NCBI GenBank assembly: GCA_023053575.1
Contig: JAKZAP010000009.1
Location: 11,885,869-11,949,868 of the forward strand
Length of the DNA: 64,000 nt
Origin: Branchinecta lynchi
Taxonomy: Eukaryota; Arthropoda; Branchiopoda; Anostraca; Branchinectidae
Direction of reading: 5' to 3'
Shown in pieces: positions 32,703 through 44,139 of this stretch (position 1 is its first letter; each line of letters starts with the position of its first letter). A program made the translations under genes and the position numbers. The notes below the pieces were generated by a model that saw only the letters and a program-made list of their open reading frames with translations, was not told the origin of the DNA and did not search any database.

Positions 32703-33330
32703 TGAATGAATGAATATTTTTATTTACCCACTTCTATAAAATAGAAATAGTGGAGTACATAAAGAAAAGAAAGAAACACAACTAAAATTAGGATACAACT
32801 TTACACATCGAACAGATTACACTTCAAACAAACGGACAAGACCGTGATTGGAGAAAATGCGGCGACCGACAGATTCCTATGCAGCTCGTCAAGTTTAACA
32901 GTTATATTAGTTACTGAAAATTTAGTTACCATTTTTCGATTTTTATACCAAATTGGCAAGTAGAGGAGGAATTTAAAGTAGCGGAAGTATGCTATTCAAA
33001 TAGCTGCTACATCCTTTTTCTTCAGCAGGGGGTAGAGTCCCGAAAGGTAAAGGACCGAGTGGTCGCAGTAAGTGTCGTAGCGTTGGAAAAGAGCTCTGCA
33101 GTTATATTTTCCGCGGTTGGCAACGATTTTGGCATACCCAGACTGAATTTTGTTTTTAGTATCAAGAACTGCTTGCTGTCGAAAATTTGACATTTTTTCT
33201 GTAATAGAAATACCGAGCCAACGGATTTTTGATACACAAGGGATAGAAAAATTAAAACAGTTTAGGAGTTTATTATTAGAAGAAGACGAATTAAAAGGGA
33301 GAAATTCACATTTTACGAAATTCACATAAA
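32703..33330 (-). repeat. Non-LTR retrotransposon (family G), 5'-truncated
   Basis: The 3' end carries an (ATTC)-type tail at 32703-32716 and the same 3' UTR as the 29831 copy. The 5' end stops at about 33330 against a second, oppositely oriented retroelement end. It includes the reverse-transcriptase remnant at 32996-33325. Confidence 0.8.
32996..33325 (-). pseudogene. C-terminal remnant of a non-LTR retrotransposon ORF2
   Basis: A 109-residue open frame contains a thumb-region pattern downstream of an RT palm (KCEFLPFN...IRWLGISITEKMSNF). The WLGI block corresponds to the YLG motif of LINE reverse transcriptases, followed by helical RT-thumb-like sequence. The palm with its YADD-type site is missing, so the copy is dead. 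The frame ends before the 3' UTR described above. Confidence 0.7.
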
Positions 33331-33577
33331 CGAGTTGCTACCCTGAAGGAGCTGCGCCGCCAAGCTAATGTTGCTATGTTTTGTCGGTTAAAAGATTGCG
33401 AGAATGATTTGGTGGCTTTTGCTGCCCTACCCATTTTTTATGTGCAACCCATATGGAAGGGTATCCTCCTGGATATCTTTTGCAGGGGGTAGATTTCTCT
33501 TGTGTTTTTGTTCAGTGTCTGTTTTTAGTGTATGTTTGTTTGTTGTTATTATGGTCTTATTGACTGAAATAAAGTAG

Positions 33578-33603
<26 letters not shown>
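33331..33603 (+). repeat. Non-LTR retrotransposon 3' end (family H)
   Basis: A coding end (33331-33492; ELRRQANVAMFCRLKDCEND...IWKGILLDIF, then TAG) is followed by a short 3' UTR, AATAAAG and an (AAT)n tail. It is back-to-back with family G. Confidence 0.75.
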
Positions 33604-33609
<6 letters not shown>

Positions 33610-33809
33610 TAATTTATCAACGTAATTTATTGTACACATTTTATTCCTCGTCTAGCTTTAAGCTATTCGGAAATAAATTTGATTGACTGATTGATTTTAT
33701 TTTATGTTAGAAGAACAAGACAATGGTTGAAAGATTAGAACATAGCTGTTTTGTTCTAAGGATGTAGGCTTCCTTGCCTTTATAAATATCTCTTCAGCCC
33801 TACCTTCAC

Positions 33810-33979
33810 TCAAAACAAAATCTTGCAGTATTTGCTACTGGGATTAATCTTGTCTCTAAAAAGATAATCTTGACTCTAATTCGGATTAATCTTATCTCAG
33901 TAGAGATAAGACTAATCCCAGTAGTAGCCTAAATCCTGCAGTTAACTTTAATCCTTACTCGGAGAAACTTTTTACAGTG
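33810..33979. repeat. MITE-A copy, left terminus eroded
   Basis: ATCTTGCAGTATTTGCTACTGG...GAGAAACTTTTTACAGTG. The first bases of the left TIR are lost. Confidence 0.85.
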
Positions 33980-34205
33980 TTACTGCGGTTTTATTTTTGA
34001 AAGCGCTAAACTGGTTAGTCAGCTGAGATTATCTTTCAGGTTCATTTCTAGATACCCGCCTGGAAAGGTCCTTCTAAAGAACGCCCGAATTATAGCAAAC
34101 AAAAATCGACGTCGGACGCAAAGATGGTTAGTAAACCTTATGACAGGAAGGTTGTTGAGCGATGACATTAAATTAATGATTTCAGAAGTCTCTGTTAACC
34201 ATAAA

Positions 34206-34345
34206 TGCTAGAAGTTAATAGATTATTAAAGGACCCCTCGCACTGTTTACTCTTCAGCTCATAGTATTTTTTAATGTTTGAATAATTTAAAACTCGGCTG
34301 TGCTTGAAAAATAACCAACGGTTTTGGCTGTTTTAATCCTTTTCC
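34206..34345 (-). repeat. Family J fragment
   Basis: TTAAAGGACCCCTCGCACTG and ACTCTTCAGC...AAACTCGGC match the right end of 37298-37662 in reverse. Confidence 0.65.
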
Positions 34346-34390
34346 TTATAGCGACTTATAACGAAAACAGGGAACCAATTTACATAGCCG

Positions 34391-35542
34391 GTTTTTGGGA
34401 TCCCAATAGGTAAGTGGAGGGATACCAATGACATCGCAAAAGTTGTCCGTCTGTCCGTCCGTCCGTCTGTCCGTCCGTCTGTAAGCACGATAACTCTCGA
34501 AGGGAATGAGATATTTTGATGAAACTTGGTATGAGGATTCGTTGGATCGTCGGACCAGTCAAGTTCGTAGATGGGCTTTGTAGCCCTACATTTAAGGGCG
34601 GGGGAGGGGGTTCAAATTAAGGGGCAAACAAAATATTTTGAAACAGTTAATGTGATAGTCGATTATGGGGTAAGAAGACATGCTGAAGACGATGGTGAAA
34701 ACTATTGTCTCGACCGACAAGTATTTCGCCCGGAATCCAGCCCAAACTGGAAAGTTTGTTGAAAGTAAAAGTTTTATTTGAAGTTGATTAGATGTTCGAT
34801 TTAGAGGTACGAAGACATGCTGAAGACGATGGTGAAAACTATTTTCTTGACGGACAAGTATTTCGACCGGAATCTGGCCCAAACCGGAAAGTTTGTAAAA
34901 ATTAAAAGTTTTATTTCGAGTTGATTAGATGCTCTATTTAGGGCAAGAAGACATGCTGAACACTTATGTGAAAACAATTTTCTACCCGGACATGTAGTTC
35001 GCACGGAATCTGGCCAAAACCGGAAAACTGTTGGAAGTTAAAGTTTTATTTCTAGTTGATTAGATAAGCGATTTAGGGGTAAGAAGAGATGGTGAGTCCC
35101 TGTATGACAATCATATTTTACCCGGACATATTGTTCGACCGGAATCCGGCTGGAATCGGGAATTTGTTATAAGCTAAATTTTTATTTGAAGTTGATTAGA
35201 TGTTCGTTACTTGGGAAAGAAAATACCCTGATTTCGTCTTTGAGCTTTCTTTTTTCGCCGGACAAGTAGTTCTGGAGTTCGGCCGAAACCGGGAAATTGG
35301 CAGAAGTGGCAGGAAGTTTTCGTCAAAACAGATATGACTTATAGGGGTAAACACACATGCTGAATCCAAATCTGAACTTGGTTTTCTCAGGTGATTAGCT
35401 ATTTGGCCTTAATCTGTTTCTGAATTTTAATTGTAAAAATGTTCAAGGAGTCTGGCGAAGACTGGATCTTGCTAAGACAAGACCCAGTTGTCTGGATCAG
35501 ATATTGAATTTTTGGGATCCCATCGAAACCTTTGGTCTTGTT
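34391..35542 (+). repeat. R1 family copy, complete
   Basis: TTTTTGGGATCCCAATAGG at the left, a GTCC/GTCT patch at about 34445-34485, seven ~130-137-bp units, and TTGGGATCCCATCGAAACC at the right. Confidence 0.93.
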
Positions 35543-35988
35543 GCATTGGAAAAACGTCTCGTAGACGACCGTCGACAGCGTGACACACATCGAAGGTAGC
35601 AAAACACAGCAAGTGAGAAAATCAGCGTGGTTCTGTTAGAGAGGTTAGAATGTACCGTACGAAATTGGGTATGAAAGTAGGTTGCGTTAGCATTGTAGGT
35701 AAGAGAGGTTCTTTAAATAAAGCATGCATTATTTCAATATCTTCCGGCATGGCGCGCAACTGCGTTGAAGTATTTGCTCTTGGTTGAAGCAAGAACGGTG
35801 AAGCCTAGATTTGTTGTATAAACTGGGCTAGTGGAGCCTGTGACCCTCGAATGATTTCTGGAAATAGTACTGCGGACGAGGGGTTACTAGACATTGGGAA
35901 AAGGTGTAACTATTTATTTACGTTGTTATTTACATGTAAATTTCAAGTTTGACGATTACGGTTTAAACATTTGTTCAAACTGAGACTA

Positions 35989-36156
35989 CACTGTAAAAGA
36001 AATCTTGCAGTATTTGCTACTGGGATTAATCTTGTCTCTTAAAAGATAATCTTATCTCTGATTCGGATTAATCTTATCTCAGTAGAGTTAAGATCAATCC
36101 CAGTAGCAAATACTGCAGTTAACTTTAGTACTTACTCGGAGAAACTTTTTAAAGTG
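35989..36156. repeat. MITE-A, complete copy
   Basis: CACTGTAAAAGAAATC...AACTTTTTAAAGTG with TA on both outer flanks. Confidence 0.9.
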
Positions 36157-36404
36157 TAGTACTGTGAACAGAGGGGTTACTAGACATTCGGAAAAGGTTG
36201 TAACTATTTATTTACGGTGTTATACATTTACATGTCAATATTTTAAGTCGGACGACTACAGTTTATAAATGTGTTCAAATTGGGACTACAGCATATTCTT
36301 TAAACGAAGGGTTTTAGATGGAGAAGTTAAGAGACGTTACGACAAGGTTCCTTGTTAAATGTTTAGGAAAGAAAACTTATATTCAAATAATGTATACTAC
36401 AGAT

Positions 36405-36465
36405 ACGTCAGCTACGATTCTTTATCAGCGATATTTCGGCCCTTCTTGGCAAGGGTATTTCATAA
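36405..36465. repeat. MITE-B, left-arm fragment
   Basis: ATACGTCAGCTACGATTC then ATATTTCGGCCCTTCTTGGC, with no matching right arm. Confidence 0.6.
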
Positions 36466-36872
36466 AACTTAGCAAAACTTGTATTGAAGGGTGGTCTTTC
36501 CAGATAGGTAAATATTGTAGTAGAGGCTTCGTCAACCACACGATATTATACAAGAACAAGAAGGACAGTGTAAGTACAGATTATTCAACTAATCTTACAC
36601 AATATAAATAATAAAACAGTAAAGCAGTAAAAATACTGTCAATAAATTATTTACGCTATAGCAGTGCGTTTGTAACTAGTTAGGCATATGTCAGCAGGAA
36701 TAATGATAATAGTTAATAATAATCTATTTATTACCAACAAATCCCAAAGGAAGAACAAGCGGGAGAACGATAAAGAAAAAGAAAGGAAGAAAAATACTAA
36801 AATAATTGTGCGTACAAAAACACTAGTAGTATATAAACATAAGGGGGTGGCGCGGTAGGAAACCGAGAGTAG

Positions 36873-37029
36873 GCTGTAAAAAGTTTCTCCGAATAAGGAT
36901 GCAGTATTTGCTACTGTGATTAATCTTATCTCCATTGGGACAAAACTAATCCGAATTTGGGATAATCTTATCTCAATCAAGACAAGATTAATCTCAGTAG
37001 CAAATACTCCAAGACTTTTTTTTACAGTG
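36873..37029. repeat. MITE-A copy
   Basis: CTGTAAAAAGTTTCTCCG...CTTTTTTTTACAGTG in the inverted orientation of the internal blocks. Confidence 0.88.
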
Positions 37030-37297
37030 TATACTCTATTCTGATGCCAAGGGGGAGGTAAAGGAGGAATTTACACAATCGAAAATAACTTCGGAGATAA
37101 AGAAGGTCATTCTTTTTAAGAGGAGGGTATTGTCTAGGAATATTGATAGAATGGTCGCAAAAAGTGGTTGTGCTTGTGCCTATATACTAAAGTTAAATGT
37201 AGACGAAACTAGAGATCGCTCAAATGCATAGCTGTATTTTCCAACAATACATTCTCCATGGCTAGTGAGTTCCACTCTCTACATAGCTTGTACTTAA

Positions 37298-37662
37298 AGG
37301 CCCTGTCTAACCTATAATACTAATGCAACCTAGTTCCATAATCACTCCATATATTTCTAAACCCGGAGACCGCAATTTCGCACGGTACATTCTAACCCCT
37401 CTAGAAAAACCACGCTGATTTTCTCACTTGCCGTGTTTGCTACCTTCGATGTGTATCACGCTGTCGACGGTTGTCTGCGAGAACTTATTCCATCAGAAAA
37501 ACTGGTTATGTAAATTGCTTCCATGTTTTCGCTACAAGTCGACGGGTCTCGGAAAAGGCTTAAAACAGCCAAAACCGGGGGTTATTTGTTGAAAGCCATA
37601 GTTTTAAAGTATTCAAATATTTTAAAATACTGCAATGAAGAGTAAATAGTGCGAGCGGTCCT
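37298..37662. mobile_element. Family J element with TTAA flanks
   Basis: TTAA lies at both borders (37294-37297 and 37663-37666), with short inverted ends AGGCCC..GGTCCT. TTAA duplication is characteristic of piggyBac-type transposition. No transposase is present. Related copies lie at 27080, 34206 and about 48830-49030. Confidence 0.6.
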
Positions 37663-37669
37663 TTAAAGC

Positions 37670-38333
37670 TGTCAATGGCGGAGACTCCGACGGCCGGAAT
37701 CCACTTTCGCCCAAAAGAAGTTCCAAACCCCTCATCCCGTATGAATGGAGGCTGGGTGTGATAATTTCTTCAGAAAATGATAGAGGTGACCATATGGTCC
37801 CCCTTCCTAGTTATGACGTATTAATGACACCAGAAAGCCGACGGCTTTCCGATTGCTAGAAAAGAGGGGATAATTGGAAATTTGTCAAAATCGAACGATC
37901 TGTCTGGCCCCCTAATTATATGCTTTGTGACTTGGATCATAAAGTATAACGGTGCTAAGTACAGTAATCATGTGTAGGTAGATTGTCCGGGTGGTACGTA
38001 CGATATGATTGGCAACTTTTTGTTTTTCACTGGTTAAGTCCGTATCGAAACCAGGACTTAATATTCCTAATCCAACATTCAGCTCTTGTTTCGTACAAGG
38101 TCTTCAGCGGTCAAACATTCTTCTCCTGAATAGTTCTTAATTTTGAGCAAGAAAGATTACAAAAATGTTGAAAAAATTTGATGGGGGAACTGTTTACAAG
38201 CTCAGATCTATAATTCACGAATAAGCCATCACTAATTATTATTTACTAATGATCCGCAACTTTATTAGAAGTAATTTGAGAACCCCTAAGATTCTGGACA
38301 ACGGAATAGAGTACCGAAGTTGAGCGGTTGGAG
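37670..38333. other. Nothing recognised
   Basis: No shared repeat or coding signature was identified. Confidence 0.3.
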
Positions 38334-38341
38334 ACTCTGAC

Positions 38342-38509
38342 CAGGCCCATATCCAGGAATTTATTTCGGGGGGGGGGGGGGGGGTTGCCTGCTGGTCGAA
38401 CAAAAAAGTACAAAAAACACAGAGGGAACAGCCTATAAAAATGATTAGTTTTTAATGTTTTTTGGGGGGGGGTTCAACCCCCTAGCCCCCCCCCCTGGAT
38501 ACGGCCTTG
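38342..38509. mobile_element. Non-autonomous hAT element (GGCCGTATCCAGG family)
   Basis: CAGGCCCATATCCAGG...CCTGGATACGGCCTTG with ACTCTGAC duplicated exactly (38334-38341, 38510-38517). Confidence 0.95.
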
Positions 38510-38734
38510 ACTCTGACCCCTCAGCTAAACAATATTCAGCTTCCGAGACCAAAAATGTCAAAGTGGCAGAGGATTTCCTCTTCCGACATATCTAAAAGTT
38601 CCGATGGTGATATACAGTTGTTTCAATCCTCTTACACGCCACTCGATCTTCTCGAAAGTTTAGTAACTCTTTTGACCTCCGGCGGGAGATCAATGAGTAG
38701 TTAATGAGCAATGTCGACCTTGCTTTCAAGAGTG

Positions 38735-38858
38735 CCCTTGCTCTGAAGAGGACCCTTGCCAAGAAGGGCCGAAATATAGCTCCAATAAAGTTCAGCTGAC
38801 GTAACCGTTTTGCACTATCAAATCTGATTCACAGTCAGCTTGGGCAGAAGGAATATTT
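38735..38858. repeat. MITE-B, right arm
   Basis: AGAGGACCCTTGCCAAGAAGG, AACCGTTTTGCACTATC and GATTCACAGTCAGCTTGGGC. The left arm is absent. Confidence 0.75.
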
Positions 38859-38861
38859 ATT

Positions 38862-39328
38862 ACGGTGAATCAGTTTAAATGTTTGCAAACAATAATTTTA
38901 AGGCTGGGATTAAGTGGGTGGATCTAAGAATCTTAATTAGTTGCCGGGCTGATTGTTTGCCACTGGAAAAATGGAGGACATATTTGGGGAATAAATTAGG
39001 ACGTACTGGTCCCTACTTTTGCCCTAAGTGTGGTAGCGAGAATGAGAATTTGTTACATCTGATGTGTAAATGCCATGAGCTAGGTGACCTGCGGGTTGAG
39101 ATTTTTGGGAATGTAACTACAATAAATGATGAAGTATGGATGATGAGCATTATTGGAAGTAAGTGTTTTCAAGATTTGAAGAGGCTGGTAAGATTCCTAA
39201 AAATAGCTTTAGCCAACAGATAGAATTTCCTTTAGTTTAGTTCTACTATTTCGTTAAAGTACTCTTTTTTTGTAACCATTTTTGCCATGGCCTCAGGGTT
39301 TTTCTACAATAAATTCAATTCTATTCGA
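38862..39328 (+). repeat. Non-LTR retrotransposon (family P), 5'-truncated
   Basis: It holds the end of the coding frame plus the 3' UTR (CATTTTTGCCATGGCCTCAG) and an AATAAATTCAATTCTATTC tail. Confidence 0.85.
38879..39223 (+). pseudogene. C-terminal remnant of a family P ORF with a zinc-knuckle
   Basis: A 114-residue open frame includes CPKCGSENENLLHLMCKC, a C-x2-C-x8-H-x4-C knuckle typical of the extreme C terminus of non-LTR retrotransposon ORF2 proteins. It is followed by a helical tail (CFQDLKRLVRFLKIAL). RT and endonuclease domains are lost through 5' truncation. A near-identical segment lies on the opposite strand at 44547-44813, confirming a repeat and not a host gene. Confidence 0.8.
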
Positions 39329-39507
39329 TGGTGCTGTAGACATAGATCAAGGACATGTTGGAAAAGAAAATTCTATGAGTTTCTTCTAGCATTTTTCTGG
39401 TGGTACCCTGGCCTAGATTGAAAAGTAAGGACAGGAAAGAATTGGCTAATTCATATGGTTAAGGGCAAGGGGTTCGCTAGCGAGGCATAGGCGATGCTAA
39501 AAAAATC

Positions 39508-39593
39508 TGGAAATCTACAAGATCCGACAGTCTGAATTAAGGAATCAAATAAATATTCGCCTTTGGAATCCCATCGAAACCTTTGGCCTTGTT
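39508..39593 (+). repeat. R1 family, right-end fragment
   Basis: AAGATCCGACAGTCTG...GGAATCCCATCGAAACCTTTGG. Confidence 0.75.
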
Positions 39594-39715
39594 TCTATCT
39601 GACAAAAAAGGTGTAATTTAATGCTATACCCAGCTGCGGCAAATACATTTAATTGATTTCACAAATTATAAAATATAAATTTAATAACGACTAATAGATA
39701 AATTTAATACTAGAT

Positions 39716-39938
39716 ACCTTCAGCCCAACCTGACTGCAAATTTTGTTTGACAGTTCGAAACGGATACGTCAGCTGAAATTTTATTTGAGCTGTATTTCAG
39801 CCCTTCTTGGCAAGGGTCCTCTTCAGGCTCAAAGCCGCTCAATATGAAAAAACGTACTTGCGGAACCTGCCAAGAAGGTCCGAAATGTAGCTCTAATAAA
39901 ATTTCAGCTGATGTATCCGTTTTGCACTGTCAAATATA
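39716..39938. repeat. MITE-B copy
   Basis: TTCAGCCCAACCTGACTGC, CGAAACGGATACGTCAGCTG and the inverted TGATGTATCCGTTTTGCACTG. The loop is shortened. Confidence 0.85.
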
Positions 39939-40786
39939 AAATTTATTTCAGGTTGAAGGGAGAGGAAGATCGCTCTGTTGAAATTATGAATAAAGTGTGA
40001 ATTAATTCGTAGAATTCGACTTCTTAAAAACCCTTGGTGCCTTGAACTTTATTTCTTGAGTCCCTTTCAGTATATTTTTCTAAGAGGCTTTTCCGGGACT
40101 ACATAATCTGCTTAGTCTCCACCAATGAAATTCCTCCGGGAAATCTTGGCCAATCAGAAGAAGTTGCGTCAAGAAACGAGATGACGGAAGCCAGGTGTTT
40201 TCCTGGAAATTTTCTTCCATTTGTTTATTTTGGGAATAAGAAATCTGGTAGTCGAACATTAGAACAATAAACCAGGACTAGTTCTATACGCTAGGCATCC
40301 TCGGGGCGTCCTGTCCATGAAAAAGAATTTCAACAAGATATTAGCTGCGTTCGTTGCACTCCGGGCTGATTTGGTGTTTTGTCACCAGTGTCCGGTTCTA
40401 CTCTTAACGCGTTTTTGGTTCATCGGTGAGTTGACGAAAACTTGCTAACTCCTCGCTGAAGCCGGGCTCCCGAGCAGATTCTGGTTAGTCCGCACCGGTG
40501 AGGTAAAACCGACACTGGTTAGTTCAAAAACGGTTATAAGACTGGTGAGTAGCCACCGGTGGATGCAAAAACGGCTTATAAGAAAAACGGGAGAGCGGAT
40601 TAGCGAGTTGAAGCTTTACTTGCCAAGGGAGTTCTTCGGAGAAAAATAATAACCTACTACTGATAGCATTAGTAGCCTACTTTTATAGGATAATTTTAGT
40701 ATAAATGCCATGCCTACCTCTCTGCACTCACAGCTTTCCGTCCTAGATGCTGGATTGTCAGCACAAGATTTTGACATAAGAGTTGG
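39939..40786. other. Nothing assigned; partly self-complementary
   Basis: Around 40400-40590 repeated ACCGGTGAG/CACCGGTG and AAAACGGCTTATAAG motifs suggest an eroded foldback element. No coding signature. Confidence 0.35.
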
Positions 40787-40794
40787 TTTTCAAA

Positions 40795-40943
40795 CAGGCC
40801 CATATCCAGGAATTTATTTAAGGGGGGGGGTGCCTTTGGGGGGGGGGGGGGGGGTCAGAGGGAAAAGCCTATAAAAATGATTATTTGTGTATGTTTCAGG
40901 GGGGGGGGGTCAACCCCCTAGCCCTCCCCTGGATACGGCCTTG
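40795..40943. mobile_element. Non-autonomous hAT element (GGCCGTATCCAGG family)
   Basis: CAGGCCCATATCCAGG...CCTGGATACGGCCTTG flanked by TTTTCAAA (40787-40794) and TTTTCAGA (40944-40951), one mismatch. Confidence 0.92.
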
Positions 40944-41409
40944 TTTTCAGACAACAATTAGTTTAATACCAATGTGCAAATACTAATTTTCATCCCACCG
41001 TCTAAACACGTAACGTAACTTGCGAGGTAACTTGCTATTCGGAAGAGTCACGTGTCCTGGATAAACGGTGTTAAATCCGCGCATAACACGGAGGCTTAAA
41101 TTTACAACGCTTTTAAACATAAACACAGTAACACAGTGTTTGACTCTGGCAATTGAAAACGCTGTTTGCTAGAGTCACGGAAAACACAAGTGTCTGAAAA
41201 CGCAACTAAGCTTATTCGAGTCCGAAAATCTTCCAAATCAGGAAACGAGGGGCTACCAAATCCCTGGCACTAATGAAAACCAAAAATTAGTCAATCCATC
41301 TTTCAGCGCTTCTAAATACGCTGATTTTAATATTCCATCATGGGACAATCGATTCTGGCTGTTCCTTTTTATCTCAGTCACTTTTGTTTAAATTAGTGAC
41401 AGTGAATTT

Positions 41410-41605
41410 TGTTTGAATTAGTAATCTAGTGACACGTATGATGAATTATTTTTATACTTGTCATTTTAATTCGCGTCCGTATTTTCATGACATGTATTTT
41501 AAACCGTGAATTGCACAATAGTAGTGACACTTATGACGAATTATTTGTGTACTTGTCATTGTGATTCGCGTTCATATTCTGATGAATTGTATTTTAAACC
41601 GTTGT
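41410..41605. repeat. Direct duplication, two ~110-bp units
   Basis: GTGACACGTATGATGAATTATT...TATTTTAAACCGTGAA is followed by GTGACACTTATGACGAATTATT...TATTTTAAACCGTTG, diverged at scattered positions. Confidence 0.8.
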
Positions 41606-42214
41606 ATATATAAATCATAGGTTACCATTGTAAATATATCCCTTGGTTGATCTTTTTATTTGTAATGACATGTCCAGCACTATTTTTTGTCTGTAAAAGA
41701 TATTTATGGATAAATAAACCGAATTGTAATTGGATTGTAATGTACACCAAAATCGAGAGTGGCAACCTGCCTCTAACAAAATGCCAGAACATTTCGGGAT
41801 TGACTAATAAGAGGGACGGCAGGGCATGGCGCAGGAAGCACAAGTAATAAAAAGAAATTAGCAAGTAGTGAAAGTAGACAAGCAAGTGAGAGTTCGTAAC
41901 TGAAGAGCCTAAAAGAAGGTAGATCTCTGCCCCTCAGTCTGCAGCCTGGAAGGGCCCTTTTAGTTCTCGTGCCTCCTACACGATGACGTGCCTTGCCTCT
42001 TTTTACTCGATCCCCAAAAATTCCCCTCAGCTGTCGAAACAAGTGCAGTGGACAGTGGTCCAATGAGACAAACCTTTCAATCTCATCTATCACAGAGAAA
42101 TCAGCCCGATATTCGGGCACCAATCTTCATGTCTTGAAATGAAACACTAGGTTGCTCTATCCGTTCGACGCATCCTGACTTTCTTGACGCGACTACAAAT
42201 TACGGATTTTTCGC
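41606..42214. other. Nothing recognised
   Basis: Short overlapping open frames on both strands, without a signature. Confidence 0.3.
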
Positions 42215-42430
42215 AATACTCTATATGACTAAGTCCAAAGCAGTAATCCTCAGGAAGAAGGAGTAAGTGTCTCTGTAACGACTCAAATCCTGTGTCAAAC
42301 AATCACGACGATTTTTGGGAGCAGCTGTGACACCACTTCTGCCTTTCTTCCGCTAGGTACCCGGAGGGACTGGAGATTTTGCCTCCGCAAGGAGAGATGG
42401 TCATCAAGAGTATTTGCCATATTCCAGTTT
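42215..42430. repeat. Family F repeat copy
   Basis: TTTTCGCAATACTCTATATG...GACTCAAATCCTGTGTCAAAC...CATCAAGAGTATT, shared with 44140-44345 and 54080-54326. Confidence 0.7.
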
Positions 42431-42569
42431 AGCACTCCAAGTGATTCTGGAAATCCCCCATTGTCTCATTCCCTTGTGATAGAGAGATAGTCAAATATGG
42501 ATCAATAAGGTAATAGCAGAACACAATAATCTATATGGCTAATAATAATAATATAATAATAAGGTTTTC

Positions 42570-42680
42570 GCCTTAAGCAGAGGTTCAAATCCCGGCTAAA
42601 AATGCTCCTCAGCCGGGATTTGAACCCAGGACCCTCTGCTTACAAGGCAATCAATCTACCACTGAGCTACCGAGGGGCTT
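42570..42680 (-). repeat. tRNA-Thr-like sequence with inverted partial copy
   Basis: On the minus strand CCCTCGGTAGCTCAGTGGTA, an anticodon loop CTTGTAA (UGU, Thr) and T arm CTGGGTTCAAATCCCGG are in tRNA order. The D stem and the first acceptor pair are imperfect. A partial inverted copy of the T arm follows directly. A T-arm fragment at 51298-51345 shares the downstream CATTTTTG, so this is a tRNA-derived SINE rather than a working tRNA. Confidence 0.6.
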
Positions 42681-42689
42681 TTTTGTGGG

Positions 42690-43080
42690 TCCTGGTTTGT
42701 CTACGTGGCTTCGACAAGGGAGTCCTAGACTTGTAAATTATATTCGAAAAATTGTTTATGGTATCGGTCACGGTAAAGTCCCTTATATAAAGTGCCATCT
42801 ATATTAGTTCACTACTTATCAAATGTTTTCGCCTCTATAATTACGACTCTATATGAGCTTCGTGCCAATCCATCTGAGAGATATTTAAAAACATTTGGGC
42901 CGTATTTTACAAAGTTTTATAACGAAATGCCCTGAATGTATTGTGTCGACGTGCCAATGCTATAACTGCAATGCTTTTATATTATGATGAATAAATCTGA
43001 ATTGAATTAAATTATCAACACTTGTGACAGAGAGATAGTAAATATGGGCCAATAAGGTACTGAACAGAGCACAAGACTCT
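42690..43080. other. Probable SINE body and AT-rich sequence
   Basis: TAGTTCACTACTTATCAAATG (about 42806) resembles CAGTTCACTACTTACTAAAATC at 51355, the sequence next to the second tRNA-like fragment. Otherwise nothing recognised. Confidence 0.35.
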
Positions 43081-43086
43081 GGCTAA

Positions 43087-44091
43087 CACTCAAAATGCCC
43101 ACGATCATAATGCCCACGACTCAAAATGCCCACTAAAAATGCCCACGATTGGATAAATTTGAGGTTTTCAGTCCGTAATTAGGTGTGACTGAGTGACGGG
43201 AGGAGTAGACCGAGTATCAGAATAACGATAAACGTTTGATGAACTTGTATAATCTCAATGATAAATATAACGCTGGTTTGTTATTATTTACAAGAAACAT
43301 TTGTAGCCTATTGCATCGTGGTTAGGTGCCGCAAAAACGCTGTGCTTTCTTGAGGAAGCCTCTGACTGATAATGAGCCCCCTTGGAACTTCTCTTTAAAT
43401 GCTTGAATTTGCTGGTCTTTCCGGACCATTCTTCGGTTCCTTCAAACGATATATATTCATGATCAAGGGCCCACGGTCATTTTTGCCTCAAGGGTTTTGC
43501 TTACAAGTGAATTTCTGTACAAATTATAATTTGAACAAAATATAAATTTTCATGATTCCAACATCATTTGTGCTTCAAGAGTGTTCATTACAGATGAATA
43601 TGAATGAAAATGCACAAATAAAATAGTTTCTAAGGACCCATGATCATTCTTATCTCAAGGGTTTTGCTTACAATTGATCGCAATTAAACCAACACACGAA
43701 TTGACGAATTCCTACTTTCATCCTACGATCCAGCCTTGCAAGTCCCGTATGAGCTTCCAGCTCTTGCTAATCAAGGAATCATTTTTACCTTCGTGATGCA
43801 AGTTGGCTGGTGGATTTGGATCTCCTGGTTTTGCTTGCTGGGTTGGCACAATTTTATACTACATTGCTTCTTTACTTTAACGCAAACAATGTTAATCCTA
43901 TCCCTTATAATCTCGTAGTCCGCTGTCCCAGAATGATTTTGGCCTCCGATACGATATCAGACTCCCCTATGACCATTTTGATCTGTCGGCATTTTAGGCC
44001 GCCGGCATTTCGTGGTCGTGGGCATTTTGAGTCGTGGGCATTTTGAGTCGTGGGCATTTTGAACCGTGGGCATTCTGACCGTTGGCATTGT
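43087..44091. repeat. Element with inverted arrays of a 16-bp minisatellite at both ends
   Basis: The left array (43087-43150) repeats AATGCCCACGA(C/T)TCAA. The right array (43985-44091) repeats GTCGTGGGCATTTTGA with exact 16-base spacing (44021, 44037, 44053, 44069). The two are reverse complements. The interior (about 840 bp) has no coding signature. Confidence 0.8.
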
Positions 44092-44139
44092 GAGAGTGAG
44101 CAAAAAGACCGTAGTGATTTTGGGAACCACCCCAAGACT

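Noticed and set aside
32703..33603. Single LINE insertion inverted by twin priming
   Set aside because: Each half has its own 3' UTR and tail, so two element ends are present.
33427..33639. Frame with a run of tyrosines
   Set aside because: Translation of the (AAT)n tail of a retroelement.
42570..42680. Functional tRNA-Thr gene
   Set aside because: D stem and acceptor stem have mismatches, and an inverted copy of the 3' half follows at once; better explained as a SINE head.
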